This document shows positions 17,220 through 25,133 of a DNA stretch of 64,000 nt, piece after piece (position 1 is the first letter of the stretch; each line of letters starts with the position of its first letter). The stretch comes from an uncultured Trueperaceae bacterium (lineage in GTDB: Bacteria; Deinococcota; Deinococci; Deinococcales; Trueperaceae). The notes beneath the pieces were generated by a model. It worked only from the letters and a program-made list of their open reading frames with translations. It was not told where the DNA came from and did not search any database. The position numbers and the translations under genes were made by a program. The stretch spans positions 33,916 through 97,915 of the forward strand of contig CALCHY010000302.1 of assembly GCA_937907415.1 (NCBI GenBank). The letters are read 5' to 3'.

Positions 17220-17365
17220 GGACTATTAGTGAAAAGGCCGGTTCCTCCGTGGGGCCGGCTTCGCTTTTGGGATGAAGCTCGGGCCTGGGCTCAGGCCGGG
17301 CGGCTCGTCTGCGGTGGGATGCCGGGTCCTGGAAGAGGTTGGGTCGGTCTTTTCACTAATAGTCC
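17220..17365. mobile_element. 146-bp MITE-like element with TA target duplication
   Basis: Perfect 17-bp terminal inverted repeats (GGACTATTAGTGAAAAG at 17220-17236 and its complement at 17349-17365) bound a 112-bp non-coding core. Both ends are flanked by TA (17218-17219 and 17366-17367), the signature of IS630/Tc1-mariner-type insertion. The core holds a terminator-like stem (GCCGG/CCGGC, 17237-17259, then CTTTT) that may end thyX transcription. No transposase for it is in the window. Confidence 0.65.
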
Positions 17366-17372
17366 TATAGTT

Positions 17373-17378
17373 TAGGCT
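17373..17378 (+). promoter_or_regulatory. Leaderless -10 box TAGGCT before ATG 17385
   Basis: TAGGCT, then GGGGCC, then ATG 17385. The box lies 8 bp outside the right end of the TA-flanked mini-element, so the insertion sits directly upstream of this promoter. Confidence 0.55.
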
Positions 17379-17384
17379 GGGGCC

Positions 17385-18158
17385 ATGAGCTCCCCTGCCC
17401 GCCCGCTCGAACGCGCCCTGGCGCACTACCACCGCCTCCTCGGCCTCGTCGTGACGCAGCTCGTCGAAGACGGCGAGAGCGGCGAAGCGCAGGTCACCTG
17501 GCTCGATGAACAGGAGCGGCACGTCATCCGCGACGACGCCCCCAATGAGTACGCCCGCGCCATCTACCTGCTGAAGGACCTGGGGCGGCACGCCAAGGCG
17601 CTTGCTGAGCTAGAGCAGGTGCAGCGCGAGATCGAGGATCACCTGGCGCGAGCTGGTGAGCGCTCGAGCGCGCTCGTGACGCCCGAGGTGCGGGTCCACC
17701 TCAGGCACGTGCGGCTGCAGAAGGTCGACACCTTCGTGAGCACCACCAATACCGGCGCGGCCGCTCGCGGCACCCTTTCCCAGGCGCGCGACCGGCTCCT
17801 CAAGGACCTCGAGCTCGAACGCAGCGCCGGCATGACGGGAGCCACGCAGGCGCTGGCTGAAGCCGAACGCGCCCTCGCCGCCCTCGCCGGCGCCGAGAAC
17901 GTGCGCGTCCGGTGGCCGTACTCGCGCTACCACGCCGTGCTGCACCCGCTCGACGAGGAGGCCGAGAGCGAGCGCGTCTACATCACGAAGCCGGGCCTCA
18001 TAGCGGTCGGGCCCGGTATCACCCTGTCGCGCGCCGACGCACCGCGCAAGCGCCGCAGCGACCGCGTGACCATCAAGCCCCTAGCCGAGTACCAGGGGCG
18101 CCTCTACTACGACCTGCAGGAGTGGGAGGCGGCGCGCGACGCCGCCCGTAAAGGCTAG
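17385..18158 (+). CDS. Hypothetical helical protein, 257 aa
   Basis: I do not recognise a family. The protein is soluble and highly charged. The N-terminal half is helical, with coiled-coil-like segments (ALAELEQVQREIEDHLARAGE and ALAEAERALAALAG). The C-terminal part looks beta-rich (ERVYITKPGLIAVGPGITL, RVTIKPLAEYQGRLYYDL). Start ATG 17385 is set by the TAGGCT-N6 promoter. It is transcribed alone; a decayed acetyltransferase follows on the other strand. GC content and codon use match the neighbours, supporting a real gene. Confidence 0.65.
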   Translation: MSSPARPLERALAHYHRLLGLVVTQLVEDGESGEAQVTWLDEQERHVIRDDAPNEYARAIYLLKDLGRHAKALAELEQVQREIEDHLARAGERSSALVTPEVRVHLRHVRLQKVDTFVSTTNTGAAARGTLSQARDRLLKDLELERSAGMTGATQALAEAERALAALAGAENVRVRWPYSRYHAVLHPLDEEAESERVYITKPGLIAVGPGITLSRADAPRKRRSDRVTIKPLAEYQGRLYYDLQEWEAARDAARKG

Positions 18159-18167
18159 GCATGCCCC

Positions 18168-18598
18168 CTAGTGTGCGCCACCATGCCGTGCGGTTACGGC
18201 CTGGCCCGAGTTGCGAGCGCGCGCCAGCTCGAGCGTCTGCGCGGCGGCAGCCGCTGTCACGCCGCGCCCCTGGTACGACGGGAGCACCGCCCAACCCGTC
18301 TCGTAGACGTCCTCGCCTCGCCAGACGCTCTCCCCGTATCCGACCCAGCCGATGCCTGTTCCAGTCGCAGTGTCGACGATCTTGAGTGAGCGGCTCTTGT
18401 CGGGCCGGCTTGGCGTTTCATCTCTTCGTAGCGGTATTGGCGGGACTCGAGTGGCTCGGGGGTCTCGGGGCCGCCTAGGTGGGTCATCATTCTTGGGTCG
18501 CCTAGGAGTTGGCTGAGAAGGGGGAGGTCTACCGGGCCCCAGGACGCTTGGTGAACGCGTGTGCCTCTGGGGCCGTCTGTGGGATCTTCAGGGTTCAT
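18168..18598 (-). pseudogene. Frameshifted GNAT acetyltransferase remnant
   Basis: The ATG at 18598 opens MNPEDPTDGPRGTRVHQASW, then DLPLLSQLLGDPRMMTHLGG and a YRYEEMKRQ segment, typical of RimJ/RimL-like GNAT N-termini. Near 18405 the frame must shift to continue with SRSLKIVDTATGTGIGWVGY and VLPSYQGRGVTAAAAQTLEL, the acetyl-CoA binding motif A (QGRGVT). A stop at 18168-18170 then cuts off the usual C-terminal strand and helix. Frameshift plus short C-terminus make this a decayed gene. Confidence 0.7.
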
Positions 18599-18658
18599 CG
18601 GTGGGTTCCACTTCCCATCGCATCGGGCCCGGCGGGGACATGCGGCCCGCATACGAGC

Positions 18659-19567
18659 TTATCGTCGATGAACCAGTATTCCGCTGTCCGTGCCCGCGAC
18701 CAGATCCGCAACCCCCACGAGCCCGGCGTCCGGCCCCAGCGCCGCCTCCACGACCTCGACCTCGACCAACGGATGGCACTCCTGCGCGATCAGCTCCTCG
18801 AAGAACAGCTGGTTGAGGCCGACACTCCCGCCGATGGCAGCGCGACGGGCGTCCAGCTGGATGGCGAGGTTCCCGATGGCGATGCGTACAGCCCGAGCCG
18901 CCCCTTGGACAAGGGCACGAGCGGTGGTGTCGCTAGCCGACAGCTCGATTACCTCCGCCGCGCTCAGGAAGTTGCCGTCCGAGCTCCGCATGAGTCGGCC
19001 CAAGGCCCTGCCCGAGGCGATGTCCTCTAGATATGTCTCACTGGGATACGCCCCACCTGGATGCGCCTCGCCGATATACCTCTCGCCAGTTCGCGTGAAG
19101 CCGATATGGCCAGCCCAGCCGCGCGAGCCCGTGAGCAGGCGACCGCCAACGACCAGGCCCGCGCCGATTCCGGTTGAGATCGTGACGAAGGCGAACCCGT
19201 CAGAGGTCCGCTCGCCCGCGCCGAACCGGTATTCGCCCCAGGCAGCTGCCTGGGCATCGTTAACAACTGTGACCTTGCGCGACAACCGCTGCTCGAGCGC
19301 CTCACGCAAGGGGAAGTCGATCCAACCCGGCAGCGTCGCCTGGTTAGCGGCCGTGACGAGGCCGTCCACCACACGCCCGGTCATCGCGACACCGATGGCG
19401 GCCTCAGCTGAGTGGAACGGCCGCTGGACAAGCCCTAGGATCGCCTCCACCACCGCAGCGGGCGTCGCCGGCTGCGGGGTCGGGACGACCTGGCGTTCGG
19501 TCACGGCCGCCCCATTAACTAGGCCGCACGAGATCTTCGTGCCGCCGACGTCAACCGCTAGCGGCAT
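18659..19567 (-). CDS. nanK: ROK-family N-acetylmannosamine kinase
   Basis: A ROK kinase of 302 residues that probably phosphorylates ManNAc after NanA cleavage. The phosphate loop is AVDVGGTKISCGLV, the catalytic region is VVNDAQAAAWGEYRFG (Asp in VVNDAQ), and FVTISTGIGAGLVVGGRLL follows. The usual ROK zinc motif CxCGxxGC is absent; the region reads GHIGFTRTGERYIGEAHPG, as in some zinc-less NanK proteins. ATG 19567 is used; TTG 19582 is an alternative. The start overlaps the 3' end of nanE by 17 bp, so the two are coupled. Specificity for ManNAc is inferred from nanE and nanA in the cluster. Confidence 0.82.
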   Translation of the reverse strand: MPLAVDVGGTKISCGLVNGAAVTERQVVPTPQPATPAAVVEAILGLVQRPFHSAEAAIGVAMTGRVVDGLVTAANQATLPGWIDFPLREALEQRLSRKVTVVNDAQAAAWGEYRFGAGERTSDGFAFVTISTGIGAGLVVGGRLLTGSRGWAGHIGFTRTGERYIGEAHPGGAYPSETYLEDIASGRALGRLMRSSDGNFLSAAEVIELSASDTTARALVQGAARAVRIAIGNLAIQLDARRAAIGGSVGLNQLFFEELIAQECHPLVEVEVVEAALGPDAGLVGVADLVAGTDSGILVHRR

Positions 19568-20246
19568 CTGAGATCTCGGCAACTGCGATGGCCTTCAGGT
19601 ACCAGCTCGTGACGTGCTCGGGCCGCGTGATGGCCGAGCCTACCGTCACCGCGAAGGCGCCTGCCTCGATGGCGGCGGCAGCCGTGACGGGCTCGTCGTA
19701 GTGTCCCTCCGCGATCACGCGCACACCGGCTTGGGCCAACGCCGCCACGAGCAGGATGTCGGGTACGAGAGACGAAGCCGAAGCGGGGGTGTAGCCGCTC
19801 AGCGTCGTGCCGACCAGGTCCGCTCCATCCTTCCAGGCGGCCAGCCCTTCTTCAAAGGTCGACACGTCCGCCATGACCAGGCGCCCGCGGGCATGCACCG
19901 CTTCAATCGCCTCGGCGAGCGTTAGGCCGCTGGGTCGTGAGGTCGCCTCGATCGCAACGATCTGCGCGCCAGATCGGAGCACGACTTCGAGATCGTTCCA
20001 CGTGGCGGTGATGAACGCCTCGCCAACTGACGCCTGGCGCTTGACCAAGCCAACCACCGGCGCCGCGACATGAGGCACGACGGCGGCCAGGTCGCGGGCG
20101 CCTTCGATGCGTACCGCGACCGCGCCCGCGGATATGACGGCCTGTGCCGTGCGCTTCACGACCTCCTCGGCGTCGAGGAACCCGCCTCGCACCGGCTGAC
20201 AAGAAACGATCAAGCCTCGCTCCAACGTGGTGAGGGCGTCTGCCAT
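19551..20246 (-). CDS. nanE: N-acetylmannosamine-6-phosphate 2-epimerase
   Basis: A 231-residue TIM-barrel NanE, converting ManNAc-6-P to GlcNAc-6-P. Diagnostic stretches are GLIVSCQPVRGG at the N-terminus, then AVAVRIEG, IVAIEATSRP, LVMADVSTFEEG, DLVGTTLSGYT, VIAEGHYDEP and FAVTVGSAITRPEHVT, all in family order. Start ATG 20246 is preceded by GGAGG at 5 nt; a longer start at 20258 lacks this. It is the first gene of a nanE-nanK operon that diverges from the GntR regulator gene. Confidence 0.9.
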   Translation of the reverse strand: MADALTTLERGLIVSCQPVRGGFLDAEEVVKRTAQAVISAGAVAVRIEGARDLAAVVPHVAAPVVGLVKRQASVGEAFITATWNDLEVVLRSGAQIVAIEATSRPSGLTLAEAIEAVHARGRLVMADVSTFEEGLAAWKDGADLVGTTLSGYTPASASSLVPDILLVAALAQAGVRVIAEGHYDEPVTAAAAIEAGAFAVTVGSAITRPEHVTSWYLKAIAVAEISDAASG

Positions 20247-20284
20247 CCGAACCTCCAAGGCGACCTGAGTCTAAGCGATATCCC

Positions 20285-20313
20285 TTGACAGATATCCTAC
20301 AGGTTGATAGGGT
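20285..20313 (+). promoter_or_regulatory. Sigma-70-type promoter of the regulator/transport operon with GATATC repeats
   Basis: TTGACA (20285-20290), a 17-bp spacer and TAGGGT (20308-20313) form a good promoter. GATATCC occurs twice, 16 bp apart (20276 and 20291), one copy just before the -35 and one in the spacer, and is a likely GntR operator. It could also control the divergent nanE transcript, whose leader starts about 30 bp away. Confidence 0.6.
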
Positions 20314-20359
20314 CAGCGCTACATCTTGCAGATGGACTCAGACTCAAAGGAGGCAATGG

Positions 20360-21109
20360 GTGCCCACTAGGCCGTTAGAGGCTCCGGTGATCGCGCCGGT
20401 CGAGCAGACCAGGTCGATCCACCTCAGGGCTCAAGACAGCATCAAGGACTTCATCATTCGGAGTCAGCTCCTGCCAGGCACGCCCTTGCCGCCAGAGGGC
20501 GCCCTCGCCAAGCAGTTGGGCATCAGCCGCAACTCGGTGCGTGAGGCGATCAAGGCGCTCGAGTCCCTTGGCGTGGTCGAGACGCGCCGCGGATCCGGGC
20601 TGTTCGTCGGCGACTTCACCTTCGACGTGCTGCTCGACAATCTGCCCTACGGCCTGCAGAACGACATGTCGGAGCTCTCGGACCTGCTGGAGGTTAGGCG
20701 TGTCCTGGAGACCGGCATGGCGCGGCGGGTGCTGGATCTGGTCGACGAGGATCAACTCCGTTCGCTACGGCGTGTGCTCGACGAGATGCGCGCCAGGGCC
20801 GAAGCGGGCAACAGCTTCCCGGAGGAAGACCGCGCCTTCCACCAACAGCTCTACGCCAGGGTCGACAACCCCGTCCTGAGCAAGCTCATAGACGTATTCT
20901 GGCTGGCGCACCACCGAACGGCCCAGAACACCGACATCAAGGATCCCAACCCGTACTCGACCTACGAGTGGCACGAGGCGATCTTCTCCGCGTTGGCGTC
21001 AGGAGAGGCGGACGAACTCGTAGCCACGATCGACAGGCACTACGACGGCATCTACCAACGCGTGAACCGCGAAACCGCGGCCACGAGGGCAGACAGAGGA
21101 GGCAAGTGA
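20360..21109 (+). CDS. GntR/FCD-family regulator, probable NanR
   Basis: A 249-residue FadR/FCD-type regulator. The N-terminal winged helix has LPPEGALAKQLGISRNSVREA and SLGVVETRRGSGLFV. The C-terminal FCD ligand domain has EVRRVLETGMARRV, FHQQLYARVDNPVLSKLI and YEWHEAIFSALASGEAD, supplying the usual Asp/His metal ligands. GTG 20360 is chosen because AGGAGG sits 6 nt upstream. A nearby ATG in another frame stops at once. Its stop overlaps the ATG of the binding-protein gene. Position between nanE-nanK and the transport genes suggests it senses a sialic-acid pathway intermediate. Confidence 0.85.
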   Translation: MPTRPLEAPVIAPVEQTRSIHLRAQDSIKDFIIRSQLLPGTPLPPEGALAKQLGISRNSVREAIKALESLGVVETRRGSGLFVGDFTFDVLLDNLPYGLQNDMSELSDLLEVRRVLETGMARRVLDLVDEDQLRSLRRVLDEMRARAEAGNSFPEEDRAFHQQLYARVDNPVLSKLIDVFWLAHHRTAQNTDIKDPNPYSTYEWHEAIFSALASGEADELVATIDRHYDGIYQRVNRETAATRADRGGK

Positions 21110-22410
21110 TGAACAGACTGGCAACCCGGTTGGCAATGGCGCTCGGTGCGCTGCTCATGGCGGCAACCGCCCTGGGCCAGGAGATCACCTTCTGGCATTC
21201 GTTCACCCAGCCCGTCCGCATCGCATACATGGAGCAGGTCGCGGCCGACTTCGAGGCCGAGACCGGCGTGCACGTCAACCTCGAGGTCATCCCCTGGACC
21301 CAGATGACGAGCAAGTGGACCAGCGCTGCTGCGGCCAGGACCCTGCCCGATGTCAGCATCGCTCTCGCCGACGTCGCGGTCGAGATGTGGGAGGCGGGCC
21401 TCACCCAGCCCCTCGAGCCGTTGCTCGAGTCGTTGGGCGGGACCGACTTCTTTATCTCCGAGTCGTTGCTCGATGGCTTCCATCGCTACGAGGGCAACCT
21501 CATCAGCTTCCCCTACTACGCACACACGCGCCTTCTCCTTTACCGAAAAGACATTCTGGATGCTGCCGGCCTTGCCGCCCCATCGTCCTGGGAAGAGTAC
21601 CTGGACGTCATCGCCGCCCTAAATAACCCACCTGATACCTACGGCATGATTCAGATGTGGAGTCCTACGGACTGGGGCGCAACCATCTACCTCGACCTCT
21701 TCATGCGCTCAGTTGGTGCCGACTTCTTCGATGCTGAGGGCGACGTCATCTTCAATTCTCCGGAAACCATCGCGGCAGTTGAGCAACTCGTCGCAATGTA
21801 CGAAGCCGGCTCGCCGGAAGGCGCCTTCGACCTAGCGCTTCACAGCAACATGTACGACCTGTTCACCAGCGGCAAGACAGCCATGGCGTTCGACACCCTG
21901 TTTGTTGCCAGCTCCCTGAAAAAGGATCGCCCCGACCTCTATGAAGCCAATGCGCTCGGCGTTGCGGCGCCACCTGAACAGGACCAGATCGGCTGGTTCA
22001 CCGACGTCATCGGCATCGTAAAGATGAAGGGCAAGAACGAGGACATTGCCGACGACTTCATTCGCTTCCTTTACGAGGATGTGCGCTACGTCGAGTTCCT
22101 CCACACCATCCCCGCAGGCCAATTCCCAGTTACCACCAGCACCGCCGCTTCCGACGGTCCATTCTTCGATCACCCCGACATCGAGCGCTATCGCGAGGGA
22201 GTCGAGATTACGCTGCGCGGCATTCGAGAAGGCGCTGCATTGGGAATGACCTATGGACCCAACACCTACGCCGGGCTCCTCAAGACCGGGGTCATCGAGA
22301 ACATGCTGCAGGAGATCGTCGTCGACGGCACTCCGGTCCCGGAGGCCGTCGAGGCCGCGCACAACGAGTTGCAGGCGCTCATCGATCGTCAGCGCCAGCG
22401 CGCCCGCTGA
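21109..22410 (+). CDS. Sugar ABC transporter substrate-binding protein (family 1)
   Basis: A 433-residue exported binding protein of the MalE/UgpB type. The signal peptide is LAMALGALLMAATALGQ. The mature part starts EITFWHSFTQPVR and has the family signatures FEAETGVHVNLEVIPW, RTLPDVSIALADVAVEMWEAG, FPYYAHTRLLLYRKDILDAAG, FTSGKTAMAFD and VIGIVKMKGKNEDIADDFI. ATG 21109 overlaps the regulator stop (TGATG) and has AGAGGAGG upstream. It should deliver the cluster's sugar substrate, presumably a sialic acid or derivative, to the permeases that follow. It is not a TRAP or SatA-type sialic acid binder, so the ligand is inferred from context. Confidence 0.88.
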   Translation: MNRLATRLAMALGALLMAATALGQEITFWHSFTQPVRIAYMEQVAADFEAETGVHVNLEVIPWTQMTSKWTSAAAARTLPDVSIALADVAVEMWEAGLTQPLEPLLESLGGTDFFISESLLDGFHRYEGNLISFPYYAHTRLLLYRKDILDAAGLAAPSSWEEYLDVIAALNNPPDTYGMIQMWSPTDWGATIYLDLFMRSVGADFFDAEGDVIFNSPETIAAVEQLVAMYEAGSPEGAFDLALHSNMYDLFTSGKTAMAFDTLFVASSLKKDRPDLYEANALGVAAPPEQDQIGWFTDVIGIVKMKGKNEDIADDFIRFLYEDVRYVEFLHTIPAGQFPVTTSTAASDGPFFDHPDIERYREGVEITLRGIREGAALGMTYGPNTYAGLLKTGVIENMLQEIVVDGTPVPEAVEAAHNELQALIDRQRQRAR

Positions 22411-22498
22411 GCGGGCCATCACCGAAGCCTCGTGCCGCCCGCGAGCTGCGGGCGGCACGACCTCACGAAGCACACGTCTCTAACTTACGGAGTGACCG

Positions 22499-23434
22499 AT
22501 GCAAGTAGCTGCTGGCCGCGCCACGCGGACCCTTGGGCCCCTGAAACGCGTCGCTAACTACTTGGACCGGCACCTCGGGATCGTCTTCCTCATCCCGGGC
22601 ATGCTCATCCTCGCGGTGACGCTGACGTACCCGATCCTGAGCAACCTGTGGACCAGCTTCACTAACAAGCACCTGATCTACCCCGGCGCAGACTGGGTGG
22701 GCTTCGAGAACTACCGCGTCACGTTCACCGACCCGAACTTTTACCGCGCGCTGGTCAACAGTGGCGTCTGGACCGTCTCATCCATCGTCCTCCAGGTCGT
22801 CCTGGGGCTCGCCGCCGCGCTGCTGCTCAACGCCAAGGTGCGCGGGCAGGCCTTCTTCCGGCTGGCGATGATCGTGCCCTACGCCTTCCCGACGGTCACC
22901 ATCGCCCTCATCTGGCGCTGGATGCTGAACAGCGTCTACGGCGTCTTCAACTTCATGCTGATGGGCGTCGGCATCATCGACAAGCCGATCGCCTGGCTCA
23001 GCAGCATGCAGTACTCGATGGCCGTGGTTGTGCTGGTCAACGTCTGGTTCGGCTACCCCTTGTTCGCCCTGGGCCTGCTGGCAGGGTTGCAGGCGATACC
23101 GGCCGAGCACTTCGAGGTCGCGCGCATCGAAGGCGCTTCGCCGCTCCAGACCCTCAGGCACGTGATCCTGCCCGGCATCAAGACGATCCTCGGCATCCTG
23201 GTGGTGCTGCGCACCATCTGGGTGTTCAACTCCTTCGACCTCATCTACCTGCTCACCGGCGGCGGCCCGCGCGGCGCCACCGAGACGCTGCCCATCTACG
23301 CCTACCGGATCGGTTGGGATTACGGCTTCATCAGCCAGACCACCGCCATCGCCGTGCTGCTGTTCATCGTCCTGGCCATCTTCGCGGCCATCTACTTCCG
23401 GCTCTCCAGTGCCGACTCAGAGTCAGCGGTATGA
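22499..23434 (+). CDS. ABC sugar permease, MalF-like
   Basis: A 311-residue inner-membrane permease with six hydrophobic segments, beginning LGIVFLIPGMLILAVTL. The EAA loop that docks the ATPase is EVARIEGASPLQTLRHVILPG. ATG 22499 follows GGAG at 7 nt. It overlaps the next permease gene by four bases (ATGA). Confidence 0.88.
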   Translation: MQVAAGRATRTLGPLKRVANYLDRHLGIVFLIPGMLILAVTLTYPILSNLWTSFTNKHLIYPGADWVGFENYRVTFTDPNFYRALVNSGVWTVSSIVLQVVLGLAAALLLNAKVRGQAFFRLAMIVPYAFPTVTIALIWRWMLNSVYGVFNFMLMGVGIIDKPIAWLSSMQYSMAVVVLVNVWFGYPLFALGLLAGLQAIPAEHFEVARIEGASPLQTLRHVILPGIKTILGILVVLRTIWVFNSFDLIYLLTGGGPRGATETLPIYAYRIGWDYGFISQTTAIAVLLFIVLAIFAAIYFRLSSADSESAV

Positions 23435-24261
23435 CTCTCTCTCGAACCTCCAAGGCGTTCGTCTACGTCGGGCTGGCCGTCTTCGCGCTCTTCTCGCTGT
23501 TCCCGCTCTACTGGATGCTGGCCTCGTCGATCCGCCCGTACGCCGAGCTCGTCAGCACGCCACCGCGGCTCTTCTCGACCTCGTTCGACATCAGCTCCTA
23601 CGTGACGGTCCTGCGCAGCAGCCCGTTCCTGCAGATGTTCTGGAACACCCTGGTCGTGTCGGTGATCACCACGGTCGTGACCGTGCTGTTCGGCGCCATG
23701 GCCGGCTACAGCCTGGCGCGCATGCGGTTCCGCGGCCGGCTGGTGATCTCGCGCAGCGTGCTGCTGGCGTACATCTTCCCGCAGATCCTGCTGGTCGTGC
23801 CGCTGTTCGTGGCCATGGTCAATCTTGGGCTGGCGAACACCTACACCGGCCTGATCCTGACCTACCTGACGTTCTCGTTCCCGTTCTGCATGTGGATGTT
23901 GACGGCCTATTTCCAGTCGGTGCCGCTGGAGCTCGAGCAGGCGGCGCTCATCGACGGCGCCAGCAACCTCGGCGTCTTCTGGCGCATCGTGCTGCCGCTG
24001 GCCCGGCCCGGCCTGGCGGCCTCGGCCATCTTCACCTTTATCCACGCCTGGAACGAGTTCCTCTACGCGTTGGTCCTGCTCAACTCGCAGGGCAACCAGA
24101 CCTTGTCGATCGGGCTCTACCGCATGATTGGCGGCGAGCTGATGCGATGGGCCGAGCTCCTGGCGAGCACCTCGATGATGGTCCTGCCGATCCTCGTCGC
24201 CTTCCTGCTCCTACAACGCCACTTCGTGGCTGGCTTGACCGCTGGGGCAGTGAAGGGGTGA
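23431..24261 (+). CDS. ABC sugar permease, MalG-like
   Basis: A 276-residue partner permease with six membrane segments (YVGLAVFALFSLFPLYWML first) and the EAA loop EQAALIDGASNLGVFWRIVL. The start ATG overlaps the MalF-like stop. No ABC ATPase gene follows in the cluster, so a shared MsmX/UgpC-type ATPase encoded elsewhere must power this importer. The only ATPase fragment nearby (30.0-30.4 kb) is decayed. Confidence 0.88.
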   Translation: MTLSRTSKAFVYVGLAVFALFSLFPLYWMLASSIRPYAELVSTPPRLFSTSFDISSYVTVLRSSPFLQMFWNTLVVSVITTVVTVLFGAMAGYSLARMRFRGRLVISRSVLLAYIFPQILLVVPLFVAMVNLGLANTYTGLILTYLTFSFPFCMWMLTAYFQSVPLELEQAALIDGASNLGVFWRIVLPLARPGLAASAIFTFIHAWNEFLYALVLLNSQGNQTLSIGLYRMIGGELMRWAELLASTSMMVLPILVAFLLLQRHFVAGLTAGAVKG

Positions 24262-24296
24262 GCGCGCACGAATCACCGGCACCCGAAGGGACGCAC

Positions 24297-25133
24297 ATGA
24301 AGTCTGCAGCACACACGATGTCAACTCCCCACCTCTCGCTCGAGGATGCCCTTGACCTCTACGCCCGCCTTGGCTTCGATGGCGTCGAGATCCTCTACAC
24401 CGCTGACTACGGCTGTGCGCTGCCGCCGACAGCAACGGCCGACGATGTTCGCGCCCTGAAGGCGAGGCTGAGCGACAACGGGCTCGGGGTGGCGCAGATC
24501 ACCCCGTACGCCAAGGACTTCGACGCGCCGGACGCCCAGGCCCGCGGGGCCGCCAGCGACGAGATCCTGCGCTGCATCGACCTGGCCACGCGGCTCGGCA
24601 GCCGCTGCGTGCGGCTCTGGGCCGGCAACGAGCCCGGCCCGGGCGAGGAGGAGCGGCAGTTCGACCGGCTCATCGCCACCCTCACCGACCTTGGCAAGGC
24701 CGCGGCCGACGCCGGCGTGACTCTCAACATCGAGAACCACATCGGCTCGCACGGCATCACCTCTGAGAACACCGTGCGGATCATCGAGGCGGTTGACTCG
24801 CCAGGCATCGGCATCACCTACGACCCCGGCAACCTCCTAATGTTGGGAGAGCGCGACGCGGTCGCGGCACTCAAGCGCCAGCTCCCGTACATCAGGCACG
24901 TCCACTTCAAGGACCTCAAGGCACACGGCAACCGCAAGCACACGCCCGCGCTGGTGGGTGAGGGCGACGTGCCCTGGCCAGAGCTCATGCCGCGGCTGCT
25001 CGAGAGCGGCTACGACGGCTACTTCTCCACCGAGTTCGAGAAGCGCTGGCACCCCGAGATCCTGCCCGACTCGGAGACCGGGCTGCGGCATGAGCTAACC
25101 GCCCTCGAGGCGCTCTGGGCGGAGCAGCGTTGA
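24297..25133 (+). CDS. Sugar phosphate isomerase/epimerase-like TIM barrel
   Basis: A 278-residue protein of the AP-endonuclease-2/xylose isomerase-like superfamily (IolE, hydroxypyruvate isomerase and related). Motifs in order are LYARLGFDGVEILY, GSRCVRLWAGNEPGPGEEER, TLNIENHIGSH, GITYDPGNLL, HVHFKDLKAHGN and DGYFSTEFEKRWH; they supply the Glu/Asp/His/Glu metal ligands. The start ATG 24297 has GAAGGG upstream. The stop overlaps the TTG start of the next gene. The exact substrate is unknown; within this cluster it may epimerise or isomerise a keto-intermediate produced by one of the neighbouring dehydrogenases. Confidence 0.75.
   Translation: MKSAAHTMSTPHLSLEDALDLYARLGFDGVEILYTADYGCALPPTATADDVRALKARLSDNGLGVAQITPYAKDFDAPDAQARGAASDEILRCIDLATRLGSRCVRLWAGNEPGPGEEERQFDRLIATLTDLGKAAADAGVTLNIENHIGSHGITSENTVRIIEAVDSPGIGITYDPGNLLMLGERDAVAALKRQLPYIRHVHFKDLKAHGNRKHTPALVGEGDVPWPELMPRLLESGYDGYFSTEFEKRWHPEILPDSETGLRHELTALEALWAEQR

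Noticed and set aside
17220..17365. The long inverted repeat as a simple transcription terminator of thyX
   Set aside because: The arms are 112 bp apart and flanked by TA; a transposon-type end is the better explanation, although an internal stem may terminate.
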